Assembly: GCF_040500475.1 (NCBI RefSeq)
Contig: NZ_CP159358.1
Coordinates: forward strand, 2,728,001-2,792,000
Direction: 5' to 3'
DNA length: 64,000 nucleotides
Origin: Bacillus sp. Bos-x628
GTDB lineage: Bacteria > Bacillota > Bacilli > Bacillales > Bacillaceae
Below are positions 44,525 to 53,310 of the stretch, piece by piece. Position numbers and translations under genes: made by a program. The notes under the pieces were generated by a model. The model saw only the letters and a list, made by a program, of their open reading frames with translations, was not told the DNA's origin and did not search any database. Numbering within the stretch: position 1 is the first letter of the stretch; the number at the start of each line of letters is the position of its first letter.

Positions 44525-44582
44525 GTCGCAATCAAAGATCAGTCTGCGACACGTTTTTCGGCTGTTGTTTTTTGACTATAGT
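44525..44582 (+). promoter_or_regulatory. Orphan promoter, probably former liaI promoter
   Basis: Inverted repeat GTCGCA (44525-44530)/TGCGAC (44545-44550), then TTTTTC (44554-44559), 17 bp, TATAGT (44577-44582), and AAAGGAGG at about 44600 as ribosome site, but no sensible gene. ACGACTCTGGTC at 44516 recalls the LiaR site of the B. subtilis liaI promoter as I remember it. A liaR fragment lies 170 bp further on. Confidence 0.45.
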
Positions 44583-44751
44583 AAAAGTAAGGAGCAAGAA
44601 AGGAGGCATAAAAAGGAAGGAGGCGAGTCAACTGCGTTTTTCAAGAAATCAAATTTTAGGGATCACCAGCATTGGAGAGCCGAGACTTGAATCAAAGTAG
44701 CAGAAAAGGTGATGAATCCTCGTCATTCATCAAATGGTTCGATTCTCCATG

Positions 44752-44855
44752 ATTCACTAACCGCGAGAGAAATGGAAATATTTTATCAAAACTCGATGTA
44801 GAAGATCGAACACAAGCGGGCTGTTTATGCACATCGTCATAAGCTCATCAAATGA
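44752..44855 (+). pseudogene. liaR: Decayed 3' end of a NarL-family regulator, probably liaR
   Basis: DSLTAREMEI (from 44751) is the start of a NarL/LuxR-type helix-turn-helix. Directly afterwards, in another frame, ILSKLDVEDRTQA (44780-44818), and after one extra G, AVYAHRHKLIK-stop (44820-44855). So about 35 codons of the DNA-binding domain are deleted and a +1 frameshift follows. In B. subtilis liaR lies between gerAC and the rest of the lia operon, next to yvqK, in this orientation. The receiver domain and the other lia genes are gone. Confidence 0.7.
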
Positions 44856-44856
44856 A

Positions 44857-44884
44857 AAAACAGCTTTCAAATGAAAGCTGTTAG
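44857..44884 (-). terminator. Terminator of the gerA operon
   Basis: AACAGCTTTC/GAAAGCTGTT with AAAT loop; on the minus strand it ends in T6, 12 bp after the last leftward gene. Confidence 0.85.
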
Positions 44885-44896
44885 AACATGCGGGAA

Positions 44897-45265
44897 TTAG
44901 TCCTTCTGTCCTGTGATCGGACGTTCAGATAGTTGATGGAGCTCAGGAACTGGAAAAGCCTCCTGCTCCTCGGCCGATTTTTCTTCGAGGGTTTTCTTCA
45001 TCTCGGATAATCGCTTTAAGCTTTCCTTTGCCACTGTAGCTTTTTTCTCTTGCAAATCAATGATCTGTGAAAGTCCAACGAGTAAACTGCCTCCAATGAG
45101 AAGGAGTGCAGGGGTTTGTCCGTAATAAATGATGATCATTAATGTGCTTGAAAAGCTGTCGGCTTCAATAAAGAAGTCTTCTTTTGACTGCAAGAATACA
45201 ACGATTAATAGCAGTATTCCTAAAATCAAAAATAGAATGCCGGCCGAAAGTAAAGCTCGTTTCAT
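44897..45265 (-). CDS. Two-helix membrane protein behind gerAC, possible receptor D subunit
   Basis: 122 residues from ATG 45265 (AAAGGGTG ribosome site). Helices at about 5-27 and 40-62, then a charged coiled-coil (LQEKKATVAKESLKRLSEMKKTLEEKSAEEQE) described here by its span 70-105, and a Pro-containing end. It starts 38 bp after gerAC and precedes the operon terminator. Some Bacillus germinant-receptor operons carry a small two-helix D subunit that tunes receptor activity; D subunits share topology, not sequence. That role is inferred. A weak TTAAAAT before it leaves independent expression possible. Confidence 0.6.
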   Translation of the reverse strand: MKRALLSAGILFLILGILLLIVVFLQSKEDFFIEADSFSSTLMIIIYYGQTPALLLIGGSLLVGLSQIIDLQEKKATVAKESLKRLSEMKKTLEEKSAEEQEAFPVPELHQLSERPITGQKD

Positions 45266-45302
45266 GTTTGACACCCTTTTTTTCTTACCATTTTAACATA
45301 CT

Positions 45303-46424
45303 CTATAAAGATTGTGTTGCGCCCTTAGTCCCGAAGTCACGGATTTTCACATTTGCTTTGTAATGAATATCAGATTCACTAAAGAGATCATCCCAGTGTT
45401 GCGCTTCTTTTTGAAAATCTTTCGGATACGCAATACTCGCTTTTTGATAAAATCCACAAATATCTGCTTTGATTTCTTCCTGTAATGCTTCGGTAAAATT
45501 CTTCACGTCTTTCTCCAACTTCTGCTCAACAACGTGCTCAATTTTTTTCAGATATTTCTCATGAAAGGCGTTCTCACGTTTATTCCAATCCTCTGATAAT
45601 CTTCCATCTATCTCGACCTTAACATCAAACGTATATTTTCCGCTTGCAGATTTTTTTGTTTGAATCTTGTGCTTTAGTTTGAAAATCTCGAAAGAATAGA
45701 TGCTGTGATCATAGTTAAATTCAATCACCCCGCCTTTGGCTTTACCGGTTAACAGATTATAGGCCTGTACATCTTGAAGAGAGATATTCGTTAAAAAGCG
45801 TTTGTTTTTTATGACGGAAGCTCCTTCAATCATTAACTTCCCCTTGTTTTCAGTTACTTTGGGGATAGCGAATGATACATTGTTTTGCATGGATGATGAA
45901 ATATCACCGAGAGATACAGGAGGGAATAATTGAATAGATGATTTTGTATTCTGAGCAATATCATATAGGGTCGATGATGCTGGTTGTCCGTCATCATTGA
46001 TTTTAAGCATTTCACCGGGCTTCTCAGAGGTCATAAATACGAGGCTGCCCCTGCGCGTCTCATTGTCTCGAATAAATTGGTTAATCACCAAGTCAAAATT
46101 ATTTTCATTAATGAGTTCTTGAGAAAAAAGATAGATTCTCAGTTGCTGTGCGAAAATACGGTGACTTTTGAGGGTAGTCATACGGAAGATTTGATGCACA
46201 GAATCTCCGTTTGTTTCGATAATTTTGGTCGGGTCTTTCACACTAGATTCTTGGTCAATTTTTTGAGGAACCAATACTTGCATGGATAACTTAAGCTTAT
46301 GACCTTGATCACCTTTATCGAGTGCATAGCCAATAGCCATGTTCAATTCTTCAATATTTGTACTATCCCAGCATCCGCATAACAAGGCAAGGATCAACAG
46401 AGAGAGAGCCGCTTTCTTTTTCAT
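45303..46424 (-). CDS. gerAC: Germinant receptor lipoprotein subunit GerAC
   Basis: 373 residues, equal to B. subtilis GerAC. Lipobox ALLCGCWD (Cys at about 17) followed by NIEEL; the Ger(x)C family starts with this CWD motif. It is anchored by diacylglycerol to the spore inner membrane and forms the receptor with GerAA and GerAB. It overlaps gerAB by 4 bp. Confidence 0.92.
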   Translation of the reverse strand: MKKKAALSLLILALLCGCWDSTNIEELNMAIGYALDKGDQGHKLKLSMQVLVPQKIDQESSVKDPTKIIETNGDSVHQIFRMTTLKSHRIFAQQLRIYLFSQELINENNFDLVINQFIRDNETRRGSLVFMTSEKPGEMLKINDDGQPASSTLYDIAQNTKSSIQLFPPVSLGDISSSMQNNVSFAIPKVTENKGKLMIEGASVIKNKRFLTNISLQDVQAYNLLTGKAKGGVIEFNYDHSIYSFEIFKLKHKIQTKKSASGKYTFDVKVEIDGRLSEDWNKRENAFHEKYLKKIEHVVEQKLEKDVKNFTEALQEEIKADICGFYQKASIAYPKDFQKEAQHWDDLFSESDIHYKANVKIRDFGTKGATQSL

Positions 46425-47515
46425 GCTGCTTTCCGCCTCCTTTTTAGGATAACAATGACGAATAAGAGGAATGGGAGTATGCCGAATAAAAGAAAAAATA
46501 GAATGTTCACATACTTTAAATCATTTCGCACCGTATCGACATCCTTTGGGAGAATGGCCGCAAAGTATATAACAATTGTCATCAGAGTAAGCACCATTTT
46601 TTTGGGGAGCTTGGTTAGGTTGGAGACGCCCATTGCCGCAAAAAATGTGTAGCCAACAAAGCTTGTATAAAGCTGGACAAGCCATACGATCAATAAGAAT
46701 GACTCAAATCGTTCAATGAAAATCCCTTGTATATCAAACGATTGAAATAACGCAATGGTTGGCCAAGTTAATGTAGCCGTTTCTTTCACAGTCAGTGCAC
46801 CAACGACAAGAACATAAGTGAAAATATAAATGATCGCAGGAATTAAAAAGCCAACTGAGCTGTAAGCAAAAGTGTGTTTTTGGGTTTTCAAATAGGCAGG
46901 CATAAACAGCATCATTTCAATCCCTACAAAAGAAATAGCCGAAGCATTGAGGGATTTCATGACAGGTGAGAAGCCTTCTCCTAATACGGGCCGGAGATTA
47001 TCTAACTCAAACTCTTGCACACTGAATCCGTAGGCGACAAATAAGATGATGAGCGTGACAATGAGAAAAAAAGGGCAAAGTCTTGCGAAATCACCAATGC
47101 CACCGATAACAAGGTAAAAACTGACCAAAATAAAGCTGAGCATCGTCACAGTTGTCGGCGTGTTTGGGAGCAGGAAGAACTTCACCATTTCAGACATGGC
47201 TCGCACTTCGTAGCTCGCGACGCCAAGAAAATAAATAATAATCAAAAGGTTGGTGGCAGAGCCAAGCCACTTGCCAAGTCCTTCCTTTGTGTAATCATAG
47301 TAAGAGGAGAAGGGGACTTTTTTCATCATGAGCACATTCATAAAAATGAACAAAATGTAAATGACGCTCATCAATGAGAGTGCAATCCAGCCATCAGGTG
47401 TAGATGCAGCCTGAGCCATGGATCTTGGCAGGATCATCATACTTGCCCCAAGGGTTGTGTTGGCAATAATTGCACTCGCCTGATAGCTTGTGATCGACTC
47501 TTTATGATTGACCAT
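46421..47515 (-). CDS. gerAB: Germinant receptor permease-like subunit GerAB
   Basis: 364 residues (B. subtilis 365), ten helices, endospore germination permease family related to APC transporters. It binds the amino-acid germinant; GerA responds to L-alanine in B. subtilis. It overlaps gerAA by 14 bp; ribosome site AAAGGAGAG. Confidence 0.92.
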   Translation of the reverse strand: MVNHKESITSYQASAIIANTTLGASMMILPRSMAQAASTPDGWIALSLMSVIYILFIFMNVLMMKKVPFSSYYDYTKEGLGKWLGSATNLLIIIYFLGVASYEVRAMSEMVKFFLLPNTPTTVTMLSFILVSFYLVIGGIGDFARLCPFFLIVTLIILFVAYGFSVQEFELDNLRPVLGEGFSPVMKSLNASAISFVGIEMMLFMPAYLKTQKHTFAYSSVGFLIPAIIYIFTYVLVVGALTVKETATLTWPTIALFQSFDIQGIFIERFESFLLIVWLVQLYTSFVGYTFFAAMGVSNLTKLPKKMVLTLMTIVIYFAAILPKDVDTVRNDLKYVNILFFLLFGILPFLLFVIVILKRRRKAA

Positions 47516-48926
47516 GTCGCTCTCCTTTCATTTGATTTTTCAAAGGCAACCTGATGATGGAGTTGTCTTCATTTTTATAGCTGAAGACAAATTCTGGTGA
47601 AAAGTATGGTGTGCCAAAACTTTTTTGTCTCGTTAAATGTGTAAGCAATACAAGCACGAACAGAACGAGTCCATATAAGCCGAATGTAGCAGCGGCAAAC
47701 ATGGACACAAAGCGAAGCACTCGAAAGGACATTCCCATCCCATATTGAGGAACGGTAAAGGAAGCGAGAGCAATCACACTAACGATAATGACCATGATTG
47801 AGCTGACAATATGCGCTTGCACAGCAGCTTGACCAATGACAACCCCGCCCACAAGTCCAATCGTTTGACCAAGCGGGTTTGGGAGCCTTAAGCCAGCTTC
47901 CCGTAACAGTTCAATCGTCATTTCCATGATGAGTGCCTCTACTATGGGAGGAAAAGGAACATTTTCCCTTGTGCTTGAGATCGAAATGGCTAATGCTGTT
48001 GGTAAAAGACCTTGATGAAAGGACACAAGGGCAATATAAACCGCTGATAAAAACAACGTCAGAAAGATGGAGGTAAACCGTAGCAAACGAATGAGAGAGC
48101 CGGCGATCCACCTTTCATAGTAATCATCAGGCGATTGCATGATCATGGCGAGAGAAGCAGGTACAATTAAAACAAAAGGTGAATGATCGACAAAGATGGC
48201 CACTCGTCCATTAAGTAAAGCAGAGGCGACTTTGTCTGGTCGTTCTGTATTTTGAATTTGCGGAAAGGGTGAATACACATTATCCTCAATGAGCTCCTCA
48301 AGTACGCCAGAGTCTTGTATATCATCAATGGTGACTTGCTTTAACCGTTTTTTCACCTCTTTTAAAACAGGTGTTTGAACGATGCCATCAATATACATAA
48401 TGGTCACTTGGGTGTATTTTTTTTGACCGATCTTCATGGCCACAGTTTTCAGATCAGGGTTTCTTAGACGCTGCCTGACTAGTGCCAAATTTGTGTCGGT
48501 ATCTTCAATGAAACCAATCTTTGGACCTCTCACAACTGTTTCAGATGTAGCATCCGATAAACTACGTTTCTGCGTCCCATTCGTTTCTAAAATATAAGCA
48601 TTCTGAAATCCGTTAATTAAAACAACACAATGACCTTGAAATATTGCATCTACCAATTCTTCAGCCGTCCTCACAGACCGTGTGGTCATCATGGAGAGGT
48701 TGGATTCAAGTTTCTTTTTAGTCAGAGAAGCATGATCCTGCAAAAGCAACTTTAAAAAGGTTTGAATCTCCATCATTTGATTCAATTCTTTCAGGTATAA
48801 ATAATAAACAACTTGTCCGTGAGGTAATGTTTTTTTCTCATGGACCAAATCATCCATTTCTTTTAGTTGCGGGAGGATGATTGCGAGATTATCGTATAAG
48901 TGCTCTTTCAGTGGAGTCTGATTCAA
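47502..48926 (-). CDS. gerAA: Germinant receptor subunit GerAA
   Basis: 474 residues from TTG 48926. I chose it because the product then begins NQTPLKEHLYDNLAI, in register with the N-terminus of B. subtilis GerAA; ATG 48962 is the alternative, but its AGGAGG is only 2 nt away. A soluble N-terminal domain (to about 250) includes ERPDKVASALLNGRVAI, then five helices with SFHQGLLPTAL, NVPFPP and ELLREAGLRLPNP. It forms the ring-shaped ion channel core of the receptor in the spore inner membrane. Confidence 0.93.
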   Translation of the reverse strand: MNQTPLKEHLYDNLAIILPQLKEMDDLVHEKKTLPHGQVVYYLYLKELNQMMEIQTFLKLLLQDHASLTKKKLESNLSMMTTRSVRTAEELVDAIFQGHCVVLINGFQNAYILETNGTQKRSLSDATSETVVRGPKIGFIEDTDTNLALVRQRLRNPDLKTVAMKIGQKKYTQVTIMYIDGIVQTPVLKEVKKRLKQVTIDDIQDSGVLEELIEDNVYSPFPQIQNTERPDKVASALLNGRVAIFVDHSPFVLIVPASLAMIMQSPDDYYERWIAGSLIRLLRFTSIFLTLFLSAVYIALVSFHQGLLPTALAISISSTRENVPFPPIVEALIMEMTIELLREAGLRLPNPLGQTIGLVGGVVIGQAAVQAHIVSSIMVIIVSVIALASFTVPQYGMGMSFRVLRFVSMFAAATFGLYGLVLFVLVLLTHLTRQKSFGTPYFSPEFVFSYKNEDNSIIRLPLKNQMKGERHGQS

Positions 48927-49036
48927 AGGGATCACTCGCCTCAATATATTTTTTCTTAGCATGACCTCCTTGAAAAAACAATATTCTGTGTTACATTATT
49001 TTGTGTTGAAAGAGTGAGAATGTTGGAGGAAACAAG

Positions 49037-49204
49037 ATGGCACAATGACGTTTAGCAGGTACAAAAGAAGAGATCGACCGTATTCTGCAGTCGTTTGACA
49101 AGCATTATGAGGTGACATACACCTCAAAGGAGTACGGAAAGACCAATCCAAAATACAAATATTCGAAAGATGTTCGCGTTTATATTGAACTAAAATTAAA
49201 ATAA
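49037..49204 (+). pseudogene. Small DUF3970-like ORF interrupted by TGA at codon 4
   Basis: ATG GCA CAA TGA is followed without further stops by 51 codons reading RLAGTKEEIDRILQSF, then EVTYTSKEYGKTNPKYKYSK and DVRVYIELKLK, ending TAA. This looks like the small conserved YvzF-type (DUF3970) protein of Bacillus. GTTGGAGGAAAC is a good ribosome site before the ATG, so the gene was made for translation. A single change at 49046-49048 would restore it. There is no alternative ATG or GTG near the break. Confidence 0.65.
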
Positions 49205-49293
49205 AGATAAAATTTTAATTGAAAACGCTTAAAGGATTTTCGTTTTTTGTATAGAATAGGGTTGAGTGATGAGAAGCTATGGAGGGATACATA

Positions 49294-50688
49294 ATGACCG
49301 AGTTTAGAATCGAAAAAGATACAATGGGCGAAATCAAAGTGCCGAAGGACAAGTTTTGGGGGGCACAAACACAACGTAGTAAAGAAAACTTCAAAATCGG
49401 TTCTGAGAAAATGCCAAAGGAAGTTGTGAATGCGTTTGCAATTTTAAAGCGTAGTACAGCAATTGCCAATCAACGTCTTGGTAATCTTGAAAGTGAAAAA
49501 GCAGAAGCCATCGTGGCTGTATGTGATGACATCATCAGTGGAAAGTATGATGAGCATTTCCCGCTTGTTGTTTGGCAAACAGGCAGTGGAACGCAGAGTA
49601 ACATGAATATGAACGAAGTTGTAGCAAATAGAGCGACTGCTTATTTGAAAGACAAACATGTTGAACTGAGCATTCATCCGAATGATGATGTGAACCGCAG
49701 TCAGAGTTCAAACGATACATTTCCGACAGCAATGCACGTGGCAGCAGTTTTAGCTGTATACAACAAATTAGTACCTGCAATTGATCAGCTAAGAGCAACG
49801 CTTGATGAGAAAGTTAAAGCATATCAAGAGATCGTTAAAATTGGCCGTACGCACCTACAAGATGCAACACCGCTCACAGTTGGTCAAGAAATTAGCGGCT
49901 GGGTCTATATGTTGGACCGTTCAAAAGAAATGATTCTAGAATCAACTGAAAAAATGAGAGAGCTTGCCATTGGCGGAACAGCTGTTGGTACAGGAATTAA
50001 CGCACATCCTGAGTTCGGCACATATGTGGCTGAAGAAATCAGTCAACTGACAGGTCAAACGTTCAAGTCTTCACCTAACAAATTCCATGCGCTGACAAGC
50101 CATGATGAAATCACATATGCACATGGTGCCCTTAAAGCACTTGCGGCTGATTTAATGAAAATTGCCAATGATGTGAGATGGCTTGCAAGCGGACCTCGTT
50201 GCGGCATTGGCGAGTTAATCATCCCTGAGAATGAGCCGGGAAGCTCGATTATGCCAGGGAAAGTCAACCCAACACAAAGTGAAGCCTTAACAATGATTGC
50301 AGCACAAATCATGGGGAATGATGCAACAATCGGTTTTGCAGCAAGTCAAGGGAACTTTGAGTTAAACGTATTCAAGCCAGTGATCATTTATAATTTCTTA
50401 CAATCTGTTGAATTACTTGCTGACGGTATGAACTCGTTCCATGATAAGTGTGCCATCGGTATTGAACCGAACCTTGAGACAATTGAGAAAAACCTGCAAA
50501 ATTCATTGATGCTTGTGACAGCTTTAAACCCTCATATCGGATATGAAAATGCAGCAAAAATTGCAAAACTTGCTCACAAAGAAGGACTAACTTTAAAAGA
50601 AGCAGCACTTCAATTAGAGCTACTGACAGAAGAGCAATTTGAACAATTTGTGAAACCAGAAGAAATGGTGACACCAAAAGCAAAATAA
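49294..50688 (+). CDS. fumC: Class II fumarate hydratase FumC (CitG)
   Basis: 464 residues from ATG 49294 (TGGAGGGATACAT). [19 protein letters not shown] and [13 protein letters not shown] are the class II fumarase signatures, with His in THLQD and the loop Ser as catalytic residues. It interconverts fumarate and malate in the TCA cycle. It differs clearly from the aspartase at 4.4 kb, its superfamily relative. Confidence 0.95.
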   Translation: MTEFRIEKDTMGEIKVPKDKFWGAQTQRSKENFKIGSEKMPKEVVNAFAILKRSTAIANQRLGNLESEKAEAIVAVCDDIISGKYDEHFPLVVWQTGSGTQSNMNMNEVVANRATAYLKDKHVELSIHPNDDVNRSQSSNDTFPTAMHVAAVLAVYNKLVPAIDQLRATLDEKVKAYQEIVKIGRTHLQDATPLTVGQEISGWVYMLDRSKEMILESTEKMRELAIGGTAVGTGINAHPEFGTYVAEEISQLTGQTFKSSPNKFHALTSHDEITYAHGALKALAADLMKIANDVRWLASGPRCGIGELIIPENEPGSSIMPGKVNPTQSEALTMIAAQIMGNDATIGFAASQGNFELNVFKPVIIYNFLQSVELLADGMNSFHDKCAIGIEPNLETIEKNLQNSLMLVTALNPHIGYENAAKIAKLAHKEGLTLKEAALQLELLTEEQFEQFVKPEEMVTPKAK

Positions 50689-50697
50689 GAAACCAGT

Positions 50698-50726
50698 AAC
50701 CAGGGGTAGCCGCCCTTGGTTTTTTA
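50698..50726. terminator. Bidirectional terminator fumC / yuxN
   Basis: AACCAGGGG and CCCTTGGTT pair, T6 on the plus strand. It overlaps the yuxN stop region, so it may serve both converging genes. Confidence 0.75.
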
Positions 50727-51602
50727 TAAATGATCCTCTTTCAACGTACGTAATAGTGATTCACAGATTGATTGAAGAGGCGTGTACATTTTCAGTTGAT
50801 AGAGCATGCCTTTGACAATGACTTGTCTTGGTTTTTGTTTATTTAACTCATTTTCTAAAATGTCAAGTGCTTCAAACAAGTCAGGCTCATTTTTCACTTC
50901 ATAATGTGTTTCTGCCAGCTCGGTTAATTCCTTTAAAAGAGATTCAGTCAGCGGATCAAATGAATGCTCATAGATCGGACCAAACCATTCACTTGCTTGG
51001 TCAATAGAAATGAGCGGAATATCTTTTCTCTTCATCATTCCTCTCATCAAATCATCAATACGGTGAACCATCGTCGTCGCCAGCTTATCTGCTTCCAACT
51101 TGAAATCATATAAAATCGCAAGTTCAAAATAAACATGACTCATCCCTTCAATGGTCAAACAAAGATCGGTCATATAAGGAATGGCTAAGTCTCCGTACAC
51201 CCGTTTGATGTTATCAATGTGTAGCTGAATCGTAGCAAGCCTGATTTGTTTGGCGAGCTGTTGCGTCTCTTCATTTATTGGGAGTGCTCGATCGCTGAGC
51301 TGCATTTTAATAAAATCTTTTTGCTGCAAAATATTATCGTAATAGACGGTAAGTTGTTTGCGATAGGCGTCTTTCGGTGTGCCGCCTTCTGTTTGAACCT
51401 CATGAATTCGGGTAAATACCTTATCGTAATAGTAATGCAAGATCGAAATAAGCAGAGCTTCTTTTGATTTGAAATAAAGATAAAAAGCACCCTTTGATAT
51501 GTGGCATTCATCAGCAATCTCTTGAACGGAAGTTGTATTGTAGCCCTTGCTGGCAAATAATTTCATGCCGGCTTCTATGATCATTTTTTCTTTCTTCTTC
51601 AA
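50724..51602 (-). CDS. yuxN: TetR-family regulator YuxN
   Basis: About 292 residues from TTG 51602 (AAAGGATGAC upstream); B. subtilis YuxN has 289. An N-terminal TetR domain is complete (AGMKLFASKGYNTTSVQEIADECHIS read in parts as FASKGYNTTSVQEIA and GAFYLYFKSKEALL). The C-terminal part is longer than in most TetR proteins. Two copies of the palindrome TGACYWAYYGGTCA lie upstream, one on the yuxN side and one at the divergent small gene, suggesting autoregulation plus control of that gene. The ligand is unknown. Confidence 0.82.
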   Translation of the reverse strand: MKKKEKMIIEAGMKLFASKGYNTTSVQEIADECHISKGAFYLYFKSKEALLISILHYYYDKVFTRIHEVQTEGGTPKDAYRKQLTVYYDNILQQKDFIKMQLSDRALPINEETQQLAKQIRLATIQLHIDNIKRVYGDLAIPYMTDLCLTIEGMSHVYFELAILYDFKLEADKLATTMVHRIDDLMRGMMKRKDIPLISIDQASEWFGPIYEHSFDPLTESLLKELTELAETHYEVKNEPDLFEALDILENELNKQKPRQVIVKGMLYQLKMYTPLQSICESLLRTLKEDHL

Positions 51603-51662
51603 TATGATGTCATCCTTTCTTACCAAGTGACAAATGTCTTAGGAAACGTGGGCTGAGAGATG

Positions 51663-51676
51663 TGACTTATTGGTCA
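51663..51676. promoter_or_regulatory. Palindromic site A, candidate YuxN operator
   Basis: TGACTTATTGGTCA lies about 60 bp before the yuxN start. It shares the form TGAC-N5-GGTCA with site B. Confidence 0.5.
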
Positions 51677-51715
51677 TACACTAGGAAAGTTTTCGAAAAT
51701 TAATCAGATTGTAAC

Positions 51716-51744
51716 TTGTTTTTTACACTGTAATTCTTTATATT
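51716..51744 (+). promoter_or_regulatory. Promoter of the 54-residue ORF
   Basis: TTGTTT (51716-51721), 17-bp spacer, TATATT (51739-51744). Predicted start near 51751, next to operator site B. Confidence 0.55.
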
Positions 51745-51755
51745 ATAAAGTAAGG

Positions 51756-51769
51756 TGACCAACCGGTCA
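51756..51769. promoter_or_regulatory. Palindromic site B, candidate YuxN operator
   Basis: TGACCAACCGGTCA, inverted repeat TGACC/GGTCA with 4-bp spacer, overlapping the predicted start of the small-gene transcript. This is a typical repressor position. Confidence 0.6.
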
Positions 51770-51793
51770 AAATATGTGAAAGGATGATATTCC

Positions 51794-51958
51794 ATGAGAG
51801 AAATAGATGATATGATCAGACGCTTGCGAACAAAAGGAATTCAAGTAGAAAAAGTGAAAATGCCGAAGGATACAATGATTGAAAAGAAGTGGATGTACCA
51901 AGCTGGTAAAAAGATGAAAGCCACATACCGCGATTTAAATGGGTATTCTTTCATATAA
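51794..51958 (+). CDS. Small basic protein divergent from yuxN
   Basis: A 54-codon ORF with GTGAAAGGATG as ribosome site. The product is strongly basic (DMIRRLRTKGIQVEKVK, KKWMYQAGKKMKATYRD) with no membrane segment or Cys, and may bind nucleic acid or a partner protein. It has its own promoter with a TetR-type operator, and a terminator follows at once. I do not recognise the family. Confidence 0.6.
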   Translation: MREIDDMIRRLRTKGIQVEKVKMPKDTMIEKKWMYQAGKKMKATYRDLNGYSFI

Positions 51959-51986
51959 AAAAAGACTGCGGTCAGTGCCTACAGTC
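51957..51986 (-). terminator. cssS terminator
   Basis: GACTGTAGG.../CAGTC hairpin with T7 on the minus strand; the cssS stop codon is inside the stem. The opposite A/T pattern allows use by the rightward small gene too. Confidence 0.7.
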
Positions 51987-53310
51987 TCTTCTTTGGAACA
52001 GTGATCGTATAACGTACACCCAGATCATCATTTTCAATTGATATGGAAGCTTGATGCATTGAGAGGATTCTTTTGACAATGCTTAATCCAATACCGAATT
52101 CGCCCTTTTTTCCCTTACTAAAAGGTTCGTATAGGTTGGATAGCATCTCTTCTTCAATTGGGGGACCGTCATTACGAATTACGATGCTGATTTGATCCTC
52201 TTTTTCAGTCATGTGAATATCAATTTTACTTTTTGCATAGCGAAGTTGATTTTCTAGTACATTTTCAAATAGCTTACTCCATTGTTCTGGATCACCTTCA
52301 AGTGTAGCCTCATCATCTAAGTCCACGTTCCACTGCAATTCATTTTTCGACCAGCGTATTCGGTCGACCACCTCCAACATCGTATTACTCACTAGGAAGG
52401 AAGAATGTGACGGATGTTGCTTTGATAAATAATCAAGTTTGGTTAAATACAGCAAATCTTTGATTTTTTTCTCAAGTTTTTCCGCTTCACCTTCAATCAC
52501 TTCCACCGTATGTTCAAGATCTCCCTTTGGGAAAATACCATCTTTAATTGATTGCGTATAACCGCGGATGACCATTACAGGTGTTTTTAAGTCGTGTGAA
52601 ATGTTTTGCAAAAGCGTTCGTTCGGTTTCATCTTTTTGAATGAGTTTTTGTCTCATTTCTTCAATCGTATGACCGAGTTTTCCAATTTCATCCTGACGAT
52701 CGACAATGACGGGGTCATCCCAATCTTCTTGTGCAATCCGTTTCACGTGTTTTTCAAACGCGACAATAGGACGGGATAAGTAGCGCGCAAGCCATATGGA
52801 TGGAATCCAGCTCAGTAAAATGACAGTGCCTAATATCAAAATCAACTGTTTAAACAAAGTAAACGACAGGTCATCACGATAAGAATCCGGTGCATAGGAA
52901 AGTAAAATATATGGTGTGTCTCCTGTTGATATCTTTTTAATGACAAAAAAGATATGCTGACCGTTTACCTCTTCAGAATAGCGTTTTGTCGCGCTTTTTT
53001 GTTTTTTTACGAAGGTTTGTACTTTCTCAATAAAAGTGTGCGGGAAAAATTGTTCCATTTGGTTCAATTCATCTGACGGGATGAGAATATGCTGAACCGA
53101 GCGGTTTTCTGGTGTCGATTTTGGCGTGCCATCCCTATTCAAAGGGTATTCTGTTAACACTTGTTGTTCATTCTCAATGTTTTTATAAATTTCATTCGTG
53201 AAGAAGTTGCGTAACGTATTTGAAAATAAGAAGATGAGGACAATAGAGATGGTGAGCAAAATACCAGAGATGACGACCCAAATTTGAAAAGCAAGTGGTT
53301 TGTTCTTCAT
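51979..53310 (-). CDS. cssS: Secretion-stress sensor kinase CssS
   Basis: 443 residues (B. subtilis 451). Two helices (about 10-30 and 160-180) frame an extracytoplasmic sensor; then HAMP, the H-box NISHDLKTP (His about 239), and ATPase motifs RNDGPPI and GIGLSIVKRIL. It detects misfolded or overproduced exported proteins and phosphorylates CssR. It overlaps cssR by 4 bp. Confidence 0.92.
   Translation of the reverse strand: MKNKPLAFQIWVVISGILLTISIVLIFLFSNTLRNFFTNEIYKNIENEQQVLTEYPLNRDGTPKSTPENRSVQHILIPSDELNQMEQFFPHTFIEKVQTFVKKQKSATKRYSEEVNGQHIFFVIKKISTGDTPYILLSYAPDSYRDDLSFTLFKQLILILGTVILLSWIPSIWLARYLSRPIVAFEKHVKRIAQEDWDDPVIVDRQDEIGKLGHTIEEMRQKLIQKDETERTLLQNISHDLKTPVMVIRGYTQSIKDGIFPKGDLEHTVEVIEGEAEKLEKKIKDLLYLTKLDYLSKQHPSHSSFLVSNTMLEVVDRIRWSKNELQWNVDLDDEATLEGDPEQWSKLFENVLENQLRYAKSKIDIHMTEKEDQISIVIRNDGPPIEEEMLSNLYEPFSKGKKGEFGIGLSIVKRILSMHQASISIENDDLGVRYTITVPKKRL

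Noticed and set aside
44488..44700. 70-codon open frame after yvqK
   Set aside because: It crosses the orphan promoter and ribosome site, has a random composition and no start signal; the stretch reads better as lia operon debris.
49046..49048. TGA as selenocysteine codon in the small ORF before fumC
   Set aside because: No SECIS-like hairpin directly after the codon and no selenoprotein family; a nonsense mutation is simpler.
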